In this document: positions 25,421-33,737 of the stretch, one piece after another
How positions within the stretch are numbered: the stretch's first letter is position 1
Layout of the letters: the number at the start of each line of letters is the position of its first letter
Origin: an uncultured Clostridium sp.
GTDB taxonomy: Bacteria; Bacillota; Clostridia; Lachnospirales; Lachnospiraceae
Assembly (NCBI GenBank): GCA_900547035.1
Contig: URFM01000002.1
Span: 1 to 64,000, forward strand
Direction: 5' to 3'
Length of the DNA: 64,000 nucleotides
Notes under the pieces: generated by a model
What the model saw: only the letters and a program-made list of their open reading frames with translations
Databases searched by the model: none
Told to the model about the DNA's origin: nothing
Made by a program: the position numbers and the translations under genes

Positions 25421-25434
25421 CTTTTCACTTTCTG

Positions 25435-28188
25435 CTATTTATCTTCATCGTCGTTCTTTCCGAAGTCCTTTTCCGGTTCCGCCTTTTTGGCGGTCAGCTT
25501 CTCCGGTTCCACTTTTTTCGTGGAAAGTTTCGCCGGCTCCACCTTTTTGGTAGTCAGTTTCTCTGCCTCCACCTTCTTCGTAGACAGCTTTTCCACTTCT
25601 ACCTTCTTCGTGGAAAGTTTCTCCGGCTCTACCTTCTTCGTGGTCAGCTTCTCCGCTTCCACCTTCTTTGTTGCCAGCTTCTCCGGCTCCGTCTTCCTTG
25701 TGGTCAGCTTCTCCACTTTCTCAGAAGCCAGCTTCTGTACGGACTCTACCGTCTGGACTGCCTTTTTTCCAAGCTCGTCCTTTTTCTCGGCCAGTTTCCG
25801 CACCTTATCCTTTACGGTCCGGACTCCTGTCTTTCTGGCTGCGTTTTCTTCCTTTTTCTCCGCTCCGGAATTCTCAGAAGCTTTCGAGGCTTCAGCAGTT
25901 TTGGCAGCAGAAGTTTTCGTCCCCTTCCGGTTCTTTTGCGCCTTCTCCTCCTCGGTGGGCGTACAGCTAAACACGCAGCAGCTCATGGGAGCCACCCGGA
26001 TCTCAATGGAATTTTCCAGCTCATCCCACTCCATGGCCTTAGAAGTCTTCACTCTGGGATTGGTCATGCCCGTCCCGCCAAACTCCTCGGCATCGCTGTT
26101 TAAAATCTCTTTGTATTTCCCCGCAAAGGGCACGCCCAGGCGGAACTTCTCATGGGCCATATTGTCAAAGTTGCAGACGAACAGAAGGGTCTCGTCCGCT
26201 TTTTTGGACCGGCGGATAAAGATCACCATGCTCTCCTGATCATAACTGCAGTTAATCCACTGGAATCCCTCCGGGTCATAGTCCTTCTCATAAAGGGCCG
26301 GATGGGTGCGATACAGGTGGTTCAGCGCCTTCACATAGTCCTGGGTCTGCTGATGGACCGGATACTCCGTCAGGTTCCACTCCAGGGATGCGTTTTCATT
26401 CCACTCATCTACCTGGGCAAAATCCTGTCCCATAAACAGCAGCTTCTTCCCCGGATGGCCGGTCATAAAGCCGTAAGCGGCCCTCAGGTTCTGGGCCTTC
26501 TTCTCCAGCGTCTCCCCGGGCATCTTTCCGATCATGGAGCCTTTTCCGTGCACCACCTCATCGTGGGAGAATACTAGGACGAAATTCTCGCTGTAGGCGT
26601 ACAGCATGGAAAAGGTCAGCTCTCCGTAGTTGTACTTCCTGAAGTAGGGATCGCAGCGCATATAGCTGGTAAAATCGTTCATCCAGCCCATATTCCACTT
26701 AAAGTCGAATCCCAGTCCTCCGTCCTCCGGCTTTCCGGTAACCTGAGGCCAGGCTGTGGACTCCTCCGCAATGAGGACGGCCCCGTCCTTCCTGCCGTGG
26801 AACACGGAACTTAAATGCTTCAGGAACTCTACCGCTTCCAGATTCTCATTGCCGCCGTAGATATTGGCCACCCATTCCCCATCCTGCTTTCCGTAATCCA
26901 GGTAGAGCATGGAGGCCACCGCATCCATCCGGATGCCGTCGGCGTGATACTTGTCCGTCCAGAACAGTGCATTGGCAATGAGGAAGTTGGAGACCTCGGG
27001 CCTTCCGTAATTGTAAATCAAGGTGCCCCAATGGGGATGGGAACCTTTTCTGGGATCCTGATGCTCATAAACGCAGGTCCCGTCAAAACACGCCAGTCCA
27101 TGGGCGTCTCTTGGAAAATGGGCGGGAACCCAATCCAGAATCACTCCGATTCCCTGACTGTGCATATAATCCATAAAATACATGAAATCGTCCGGCGTGC
27201 CGTAACGGCTGGTAGGGGCGTAATATCCGGTCACCTGATAACCCCAGGAGGCGTCCAGAGGATGCTCCATCACCGGAAGCAGCTCCACATGGGTATAGCC
27301 CATCTTTTTCACATACTCTGCCAGAAGAGGGGCTATTTCGCGGTAATTGTAAAATTCCGTTCCGGGAATATCATTTCCCTCCTCGTCCTTTTGGAAGGGA
27401 TGGCGCATCCAGGAGCCCAGATGAACCTCGTAAATCAGCATGGGCTCTTCCTTGGGATGAGATGCAGCCCGCTTCTTCATCCATTCCTGGTCCTGCCACT
27501 GATAGTGGTCAATATCCCAGATCACTGACGCCGTATTGGGACGCAGCTCCGCGAAATGCCCGTAGGGGTCGGCCTTCAGCATAGGCTCTCCCCGCTGATT
27601 TTTCACCTCATACTTGTAAATCTCCCCGGCCTTCAGCCCAGGGATAAACAGCTGGAAAATGCCGGAATCGCCCAGACGCTCCATGGGATGGCGCCGGCCG
27701 TCCCAAAGGTTAAAATCTCCCACTACGCTGACACGCATGGCGCAGGGAGCCCAAACGGAAAAATAAACTCCCTCCACCCCGTCGATGGTCATGGGGTGGG
27801 CTCCCATTTTTTCATAAATCTGATAGTGAATCCCCGCTTTGAATTTCTTTAAATCCGACTCCGTATACCGGGAGGCGAAAGAATAGGGATCCCGCAGTTC
27901 CTCGGTGGTTCCATTGTCATAGGTAACCTCCAGGACGTAGGCCGTCATAGTCTTTCTGGGAATCAGCGCTGCAAAAAATCCCGCCTCATCGGCCATCTCC
28001 ATGGGATAGGTTTTTCCCGTGGACAAAAGCTTTACCTCCACTTTCACCGCAGTGGGAATCAGAGCCTGAATCAAAAGTCCCTGGTCCGTCATGTGCGGCC
28101 CCAAAAGCCTGCAGGGGTTGGCGCCCTCGGAATACACCAGCTCCTCAATCCCCGCCCAGTCCATCAAATCATATAAATTCTGTTCCAT
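25435..28188 (-). CDS. glgB: 1,4-alpha-glucan branching enzyme with Lys-rich repeat tail
   Basis: 917 residues from the second ATG at 28188; GGGGG sits seven bases before it, too close to ATG 28194. A CBM48-type N-domain (about 1-220) is followed by a GH13 barrel with intact catalytic regions: DWVPAHF, DGIRMDAVASM (nucleophile Asp), LIAEESTAWP (acid Glu) and FSHDEVVHGKGSM. It forms alpha-1,6 branches in glycogen. The enzyme normally ends near residue 640-660. Here about 250 further residues follow, rich in Ala, Lys and Glu, ending in eight 10-residue repeats of the KLSTKKVEPE type. The tail resembles histone H1-like segments and could bind polyanions or glycogen granules; that is inference. 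Confidence 0.93.
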   Translation of the reverse strand: MEQNLYDLMDWAGIEELVYSEGANPCRLLGPHMTDQGLLIQALIPTAVKVEVKLLSTGKTYPMEMADEAGFFAALIPRKTMTAYVLEVTYDNGTTEELRDPYSFASRYTESDLKKFKAGIHYQIYEKMGAHPMTIDGVEGVYFSVWAPCAMRVSVVGDFNLWDGRRHPMERLGDSGIFQLFIPGLKAGEIYKYEVKNQRGEPMLKADPYGHFAELRPNTASVIWDIDHYQWQDQEWMKKRAASHPKEEPMLIYEVHLGSWMRHPFQKDEEGNDIPGTEFYNYREIAPLLAEYVKKMGYTHVELLPVMEHPLDASWGYQVTGYYAPTSRYGTPDDFMYFMDYMHSQGIGVILDWVPAHFPRDAHGLACFDGTCVYEHQDPRKGSHPHWGTLIYNYGRPEVSNFLIANALFWTDKYHADGIRMDAVASMLYLDYGKQDGEWVANIYGGNENLEAVEFLKHLSSVFHGRKDGAVLIAEESTAWPQVTGKPEDGGLGFDFKWNMGWMNDFTSYMRCDPYFRKYNYGELTFSMLYAYSENFVLVFSHDEVVHGKGSMIGKMPGETLEKKAQNLRAAYGFMTGHPGKKLLFMGQDFAQVDEWNENASLEWNLTEYPVHQQTQDYVKALNHLYRTHPALYEKDYDPEGFQWINCSYDQESMVIFIRRSKKADETLLFVCNFDNMAHEKFRLGVPFAGKYKEILNSDAEEFGGTGMTNPRVKTSKAMEWDELENSIEIRVAPMSCCVFSCTPTEEEKAQKNRKGTKTSAAKTAEASKASENSGAEKKEENAARKTGVRTVKDKVRKLAEKKDELGKKAVQTVESVQKLASEKVEKLTTRKTEPEKLATKKVEAEKLTTKKVEPEKLSTKKVEVEKLSTKKVEAEKLTTKKVEPAKLSTKKVEPEKLTAKKAEPEKDFGKNDDEDK
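25471..25710 (-). repeat. Eight 30-base repeats in the glgB tail
   Basis: Each unit encodes K-L-(S/T/A)-T-K-K-V-E-x-E. Units differ at both silent and coding positions, so the array is older than the one at 17603. Confidence 0.9.
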
Positions 28189-28257
28189 ATACATGCCCCC
28201 TCTCTAAGTTGAACGCGGAAATCGCCGACTCCCAACCGCGTCTTTTATGTCTCAGCC

Positions 28258-28722
28258 CTACAGGGTTTTCGCCCTCTCGCTGATATTCTGATGGAAATTA
28301 ATAATTTCGTGCTCATACTCCTCATCCATAAGGGGGGAGGTGATCATAAAATCCGCGCTGGCCTTATTGTTGGCGATGGGAATATCATATACCTGCGCGA
28401 TTCTAAGCAAGGCCTTCACATCCGGATCATGAGGCTGTGCCGTCAGCGGGTCGGAAAAGAAAATGACAAAGTCAACCTTTCCCTCCACAATCTTCGCTCC
28501 AATCTGCTGGTCTCCTCCTAATGGGCCGCTGTTATAGCCTTTTACCGGAAGTCCGGTGGCGTCGGTAATCATCCGGGCTGTGGTTCCGGTTCCGCACAGG
28601 AAATGACGCGACAAAATTTCCTTATGGGCCTCGCACCAATCGATCAGCTCATGCTTCTTTTGATCGTGGGCAATAAGGGCAATATTTTTCTGTTTCCGAA
28701 TAGTCATGGTCAAAGAATCCAT
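28258..28722 (-). CDS. mgsA: Methylglyoxal synthase
   Basis: 154 residues from ATG 28722 (AAGGAGGAAACGCT upstream). It converts dihydroxyacetone phosphate to methylglyoxal and phosphate, a bypass of lower glycolysis that releases phosphate. Visible motifs: IALIAHDQKK, CGTGTTARMI, SGPLGGDQQIGA with the catalytic Asp, and FFSDPLTAQPHDPDVKAL. Length and motifs are normal. It follows the FAH-family gene by 14 bases in the same orientation. Confidence 0.95.
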   Translation of the reverse strand: MDSLTMTIRKQKNIALIAHDQKKHELIDWCEAHKEILSRHFLCGTGTTARMITDATGLPVKGYNSGPLGGDQQIGAKIVEGKVDFVIFFSDPLTAQPHDPDVKALLRIAQVYDIPIANNKASADFMITSPLMDEEYEHEIINFHQNISERAKTL

Positions 28723-28736
28723 AGCGTTTCCTCCTT

Positions 28737-29633
28737 CTACTCTGTTACCGTATTTACAAGGCTTCCAATTCCTTCTATAATGCATTCCACCTGATCCCCC
28801 GGCTTTAAAAATTTGGGCGGATCAAATCCCAGCCCCACCCCCGCGGGAGTTCCGGTGGCGATAATGGTTCCGGGCTTTAAAGTCATTCCCTGGGAAAGCT
28901 CGCTGACAATATGGTCGATTCCGAAAATCAGAAGCTCCGTATTGCTGTTCTGGCGCAGCTCCCCGTTCACCCTGGACCGGATGGACACCTTCGGCGGGTA
29001 CGGGATGGAATCCGCCGTCAAAATACAGGGGCCCATAGGCAGAAAACCGTCCAGGCTCTTTCCAAAATACCACTGCTTGTGGCGGTTCTGAATGGTTCTG
29101 GCACTGACGTCGTTGATAATGGTATAGCCGAAGATGTAATCCCTCACCTCTTCCGGCTTTACATGACTTGCCTCTTTCCCGATAATTACCGCCAGCTCAG
29201 CTTCATAATCCAAATCCTGCACCATATCCCGGTGGCTGGGAATGCCGTCCCCCGTGGCGCTGGCCCGATTCACCCGCTTGGAAAAATAGATGGCATAGGG
29301 GCGTTCTCCGTTAAATTCTTCCTTTTTAAAGCGGGCCGACTCCTCGGCGTGGGCCATGTAATTCACTCCCAGGCAGATTACATCTTGACGCGGATTGGGA
29401 ATCGGCGCCAGAAGCTTCACTTCCTCTACGGGAGCCGCTCCTCTGATCCGGCCAACTTCCTGGCCGCAGTAATGCTGCGCCAGCTGCAGTTCCGACTCGC
29501 TGATATTTTCAATCAGCTCCTGCATGCAGCGGTAATCGATTCCCATGGAAGAAAGGGGGTAAATCCACTTTTCATCGCTGCTTAAAGCGCCAAGCTTAAC
29601 CTTCTGTTCAATCTCATACGTTACCAGTTTCAT
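28737..29633 (-). CDS. Fumarylacetoacetate hydrolase family protein
   Basis: 298 residues from ATG 29633 (GGGAGG upstream). The FAH C-terminal fold is clear: CLGVNYMAHAEE, DLDYEAELAVIIGKEA (the metal-binding E-x-E), NDVSARTIQ, KSLDGFLPMGPCI and ATGTPAGVGLG. Members hydrolyse or isomerise C-C bonds of diketo or hydroxymuconate-type acids, for example oxaloacetate decarboxylase-like and 2-hydroxyhepta-2,4-diene-1,7-dioate isomerase-like enzymes. The exact substrate cannot be read. Probably co-transcribed with mgsA. Confidence 0.88.
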   Translation of the reverse strand: MKLVTYEIEQKVKLGALSSDEKWIYPLSSMGIDYRCMQELIENISESELQLAQHYCGQEVGRIRGAAPVEEVKLLAPIPNPRQDVICLGVNYMAHAEESARFKKEEFNGERPYAIYFSKRVNRASATGDGIPSHRDMVQDLDYEAELAVIIGKEASHVKPEEVRDYIFGYTIINDVSARTIQNRHKQWYFGKSLDGFLPMGPCILTADSIPYPPKVSIRSRVNGELRQNSNTELLIFGIDHIVSELSQGMTLKPGTIIATGTPAGVGLGFDPPKFLKPGDQVECIIEGIGSLVNTVTE

Positions 29634-29776
29634 GATGTCCTCCCACTTCTTTAGCCAGAACGCGGTGTGAAGCCCAAAATCACCGCCGCCGCGCCGGTCC
29701 GTATTCTTAGGTTCTACTCTATCACATTTTTCTGAATTTTTCCAGATACCAGGAACAAAAGGACAAAAATCCTGTC

Positions 29777-32458
29777 TCACTCCGTCCCTTCCCGGAAGCT
29801 CTTAAAAGCCTGAATCAGCAAAGTCGGAATACATGCGCCGAAACAAACCGTCAGAAACTGTCCCAGTTCCAAATCCGCTGCCGCAAACATCGTCTGTAAC
29901 CCAGGTACAAACAACACCGCCATAAGAAAAATAGTTCCCAGTTCAAAGGCCATCACACTGTAGAGATTGGTAAAGATCCCCAGCGAAAGAACAGGGCGCT
30001 TGCTTCTGCAATTAAAGCCATGAAGAAGCCGCGCCAGGGTCAGAGTGGAGAAAGCCATGGTGCTGGCAAGGGCCTCCCCTCCCGCCCTCAGGCCCGCGCC
30101 ATAGGACCAAAGAGAGGCTGCCCCAATGAGCCCTCCCTGGATCAGGACGTCTCTCACAAACCGCAGGGTGAGAATTCCCTCCCGGGGATTTCTGGGAGGT
30201 CCTTTTAAAAGGCCCTCTTCCGCCGGTTCCATTCCAATGGCAATGGCAGGGAGGGAATCGGTAAGCAGATTAATAAACAAAAGATGCACCGGCGCAAAGG
30301 GCATAGGGAGCCCCAAAAGCGAAGTGTAAATCACGCAGAAAATCCCCGCCATGTTTCCTGAAAGCAGAAACTGTATGGCGTTTTTAATGTTCCGGTAGAC
30401 GTTTCTTCCATTCGCCACTGCCTTGATAATGGTAGCGAAATTATCATCTGCCAGAATCATAGAAGAGGCCTCCTTGGAAACCTCCGTTCCCGCCAGCCCC
30501 ATAGCCACGCCGATATCCGCTTTTTTTAAAGCCGGGGCATCATTGACCCCATCTCCCGTCATAGCAACGATTTTGCCCTGATTCTGCCAGGCTGACACAA
30601 TGCGTATTTTATGCTCCGGTGAAACTCTGGCGTAGACGGATATCCGGCTCAACCGCCCTCTCAGCTCCCGCTCATCCATCTGATCCAGCTCTTCTCCTGT
30701 CACAACCTGCTGCCCTTCTTTTAAGATACCCAGCCGGCGGGCAATGGCTGCTGCAGTTTCCCGGTGATCTCCCGTAATCATGACCGTCCGAATTCCTGCT
30801 TCCGCCGCCGCCGTCACAGCCGCCCTGGATTCCGGCCTTGGCGGATCCACCAGGGCGGTCATCCCCAAAAAAATCAGATTCTGATCCGGGTCCTCTGTTT
30901 TTCCCCCTTTCCACGGCCTGCAGGCAAAAGCCAAAACCCGAAGGCCTCGGGCCGCCCAGTCCTTATTTTGCCTTTCCGCCTGCCTGCGGTCATAGGTTGT
31001 CATCGGCCGAAAAGACAATTTCCCCATCGACGGCAGAATCATTCCGTCGCACCGGTCCAACAGCAGCTCCGGCGCTCCCTTAACCAGAAGGATTTCTCCA
31101 TCTTCCGTCTTATGAACCACGGACATCCGCTTTCTCCGGGAGTTAAACGGCCATTCCCGGGTTCTGGGGCAATCCCCGCGCAGTTGTTCCGGATCCATCC
31201 CCCCCTGAAAAGCCATTTCTAAAAGGGCGTTTTCCATAGGGTCGCCGCTCTCATCTTTTGTATTTCCTTTACTCCACAGCGCGTTATTATTGAGAACCGC
31301 GGCGCGAAACAGCCACGAAAGCGCAGCATCCGGCCTTTCCTCCGTTGCCAGCCATTCCTCCTCGCCGTATACCCTGCCCCCAGCAAAAATCTCCTCCACC
31401 CGCATCCGGTTCTGGGTCAGGGTCCCTGTTTTGTCCGAACAGATAACAGAAACGCAGCCCAGGCTTTCTACCGCCTTCAAATCCTTGATGATGGCGTGCT
31501 CTTTGGCCATCTTCTGCGTTCCCATAGCCTGGACGATGGTGACAATGGAGCTTAGAGCCTCCGGTATGGCTGCCACCGCCAGGGCCACGGCAAACATAAG
31601 GGCCTCCAGAGGCCGTTCTCCCCGATAAAGTCCCAATATAAAAACCAGGGCTGACAGCGCCATAATGGCAGCAGCCAGCCTTCCGCTGAACCGGTCCAGA
31701 CTCATCTGAAGCGGCGTTTTCTTTTCCTTTGTATCATTCATCATCAGAGCGATTTTCCCGAGCTCCGTATTCATACCTGTATCTGTAACTACAGCTGTTC
31801 CTCTGCCATCTGTCACCAAAGAGCCGGAAAAAATCATATTTACCCGGTCCGCCAAGGGTACCAGCTGAGAAGAGGAGCCTGGGTTTTCCACCGTCCGCCG
31901 CCCCTGCTCCCTGGTTTTCCACAAAAGCTCCTCCTGTTTCTCCACACTGACGGATTCTCCCGTAAGGGAGCTTTCATTTACCTTCAGCCCCCGGCTCTCC
32001 AGAATCCTTCCGTCCGCCCCGATCCGGTCTCCGGCTTCCAGAACCAGAATATCGCCCGGAACCACCTGGGCAGCAGGTATCATTACATTCAGTCCGGCCC
32101 GCCGTACCCGGACCTGCGGAGAGGAAAGGGATTTCAGACCTTCCAGGGACTTCTGGGCTTTCTGGTTCTGAACCGTCCCAAGAAGGGCGTTTAAAAGGAG
32201 AACCGCAAAAATCACCCCGGCGCTGCCCGCATCTCCCGTCACCATGGAAACCGCCGCCGCTCCAATGAGAATCATCACCAGCAAATCCTTAAACTGCCCC
32301 AAAAACACTTGCCACCAGGGCGTCTTCTTCCGCTCCAGAATCACATTTTCCCCGTATTCACAAAGCCTGGCCTTCGCCTCCCCGGCGTCAAGCCCCTCTT
32401 CTCCCGTGCGAAGCCCGGACAACACCTCGTCCTTTGGCAGCCAAAACCATTCCTGCAT
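29777..32458 (-). CDS. P-type calcium-transporting ATPase (P2 type)
   Basis: 893 residues. N-terminal cation-ATPase domain, then actuator loop with SSLTGES, phosphorylation motif SDKTGTLTQN, nucleotide-binding KGAPELLLDRCD, hinge MTGDGVNDAPALKKADIGVAMG, and about ten membrane helices. M4 carries AAIPEALSSIVT and M6 NLLTDSLPAIAIG. PEALSS resembles the Listeria calcium pump rather than the PEGLP of other types, pointing to Ca2+ export. It stands alone; no regulator or metal site was seen nearby. Confidence 0.9.
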   Translation of the reverse strand: MQEWFWLPKDEVLSGLRTGEEGLDAGEAKARLCEYGENVILERKKTPWWQVFLGQFKDLLVMILIGAAAVSMVTGDAGSAGVIFAVLLLNALLGTVQNQKAQKSLEGLKSLSSPQVRVRRAGLNVMIPAAQVVPGDILVLEAGDRIGADGRILESRGLKVNESSLTGESVSVEKQEELLWKTREQGRRTVENPGSSSQLVPLADRVNMIFSGSLVTDGRGTAVVTDTGMNTELGKIALMMNDTKEKKTPLQMSLDRFSGRLAAAIMALSALVFILGLYRGERPLEALMFAVALAVAAIPEALSSIVTIVQAMGTQKMAKEHAIIKDLKAVESLGCVSVICSDKTGTLTQNRMRVEEIFAGGRVYGEEEWLATEERPDAALSWLFRAAVLNNNALWSKGNTKDESGDPMENALLEMAFQGGMDPEQLRGDCPRTREWPFNSRRKRMSVVHKTEDGEILLVKGAPELLLDRCDGMILPSMGKLSFRPMTTYDRRQAERQNKDWAARGLRVLAFACRPWKGGKTEDPDQNLIFLGMTALVDPPRPESRAAVTAAAEAGIRTVMITGDHRETAAAIARRLGILKEGQQVVTGEELDQMDERELRGRLSRISVYARVSPEHKIRIVSAWQNQGKIVAMTGDGVNDAPALKKADIGVAMGLAGTEVSKEASSMILADDNFATIIKAVANGRNVYRNIKNAIQFLLSGNMAGIFCVIYTSLLGLPMPFAPVHLLFINLLTDSLPAIAIGMEPAEEGLLKGPPRNPREGILTLRFVRDVLIQGGLIGAASLWSYGAGLRAGGEALASTMAFSTLTLARLLHGFNCRSKRPVLSLGIFTNLYSVMAFELGTIFLMAVLFVPGLQTMFAAADLELGQFLTVCFGACIPTLLIQAFKSFREGTE

Positions 32459-32526
32459 TTTTTGCGCTCCCTCTGTCCCAAAACCATTACTTTAATCTAT
32501 GAGGAAGCAAAAGCCATTATTCCACG

Positions 32527-32570
32527 CAACCGTTCAGGGCAGCGGGAAGACAGGCCGTCCTGAACCGTTG
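32527..32570 (-). terminator. Hairpin between the M20 peptidase and P-ATPase genes
   Basis: CAACGGTTCAGG pairs with CCTGAACGGTTG directly after the M20 stop. No clear T run, so it may be a weak terminator. Confidence 0.5.
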
Positions 32571-33737
32571 CTATTCCACAGTAAAATGGTCCAGCACCAA
32601 AGACAGCGCCAGGCGGCAGCCGTCTAAGAGAGAGCTCATCTCCACATACTCCTCCCTGGTGTGCGCCCCTTTTCCGTAGTAGGCCCCGGCGCACACACTA
32701 GGAATTCCCAGAGACAGCGGTATATTGCAGTCTGTGGAGCCGGCGCTTTCCTGAGGTTTTACGCCCACGATCTCCTGAACCGTCCTTCTGGCGCGGTCCA
32801 GCAGTTCTTCTTGTGCTTCTTCCTCCACGTCTCCGCCGCAGGGGCGCTCTCCTACCAGTGTCAAGCTTACTTCCATATCCTCCCTGGCCTCAGCCTGGTG
32901 AATCAGCTCCATAAACTGCTCCTCCATGTATTTTAAGTTATCTCTGCTTTCAGAACGGAACTCATAGAGCATCTGGGCCTGCTGGGCAATGGTGTTCACC
33001 GAGGTCCCTCCGGAAATCGTCCCCACATTAAAGGTGGTCTTGGCCCCTTTGGGCACAGGAATCTGATACAGCTTCGCAATCAATTCAGCCATCCTGGCAA
33101 TGGCGTTTGGCTGGCCGAAGTCTCCGTAGGAATGTCCCCCTCTGGTGCGGATTTCCACCTGATAACGCATAGAGCCTACCGCCCGGGTCACCAGCTTGTC
33201 CATAGGGCCGTCTAACGTAATAAATTCCTTCATCTGTTTTCCGAAAGCACGGCAGATCTCTCTGCTTCCCTTCAAATTTCCAAGGCCTTCCTCGCCGGAA
33301 TTGCATACAAAGAGTACGCCTTCATTTTTCAGCTTCAGGCTGCCCTGGCGGAGTTCCCTGGCAACAAACCGGGCCGCAATCAGGAGAGCCGTCAGGCAGG
33401 CCGTATCATCTCCCACGCCGGGACAGCAAATCAGGTTTCCATCCACTGTCAGCGGAAGGGGCGTCAAATCGGGAAACACCACATCCGTGTGAGCGGCGTA
33501 AACCGCCAGCTGCTGTTTCTCCAAAGGCTCCCCATCCTTTATCACAGGGTAAATCACATTTAAGGCTTCGTCCACATAGACGCCCTGAGCCCCGTTTTTC
33601 TCCAGCCACTCCCTGCAGAACACCGCCCGTTTCTCTTCCTGGTTGGATGGGGCCGGAATTTGAGCCAGCCGGATCAAAAGATCCACCGCCTCCTGCCTGC
33701 ATTCTTCCAGATATGCCTCAGCTTTTGGGGTTAACAT
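32571..33737 (-). CDS. M20 family metallopeptidase
   Basis: 388 residues. Metal and catalytic residues are in place: AAHTDVVF, GVGDDTACL, NSGEEGLGNLKG (catalytic Glu pair), LDGP, and the final His in GKGAHTREE. A dimerisation lid with TRGGHSYGDFGQPNA sits between the two catalytic halves. The arrangement suits a tri- or dipeptidase of the PepT type. It overlaps the preceding GH13-like gene by seven bases, so the two are co-expressed. Confidence 0.88.
   Translation of the reverse strand: MLTPKAEAYLEECRQEAVDLLIRLAQIPAPSNQEEKRAVFCREWLEKNGAQGVYVDEALNVIYPVIKDGEPLEKQQLAVYAAHTDVVFPDLTPLPLTVDGNLICCPGVGDDTACLTALLIAARFVARELRQGSLKLKNEGVLFVCNSGEEGLGNLKGSREICRAFGKQMKEFITLDGPMDKLVTRAVGSMRYQVEIRTRGGHSYGDFGQPNAIARMAELIAKLYQIPVPKGAKTTFNVGTISGGTSVNTIAQQAQMLYEFRSESRDNLKYMEEQFMELIHQAEAREDMEVSLTLVGERPCGGDVEEEAQEELLDRARRTVQEIVGVKPQESAGSTDCNIPLSLGIPSVCAGAYYGKGAHTREEYVEMSSLLDGCRLALSLVLDHFTVE

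Noticed and set aside
25471..25710. Regular 30-base repeats resembling a CRISPR array
   Set aside because: There are no spacers; the units are contiguous, in frame and code for the glgB tail. The same applies to 17603-17752 and 58351-58462.
29634..29780. N-terminal extension of the FAH-family protein (49 residues)
   Set aside because: ATG 29633 has a strong ribosome site and family-like start; the extension is low-complexity and unrelated.
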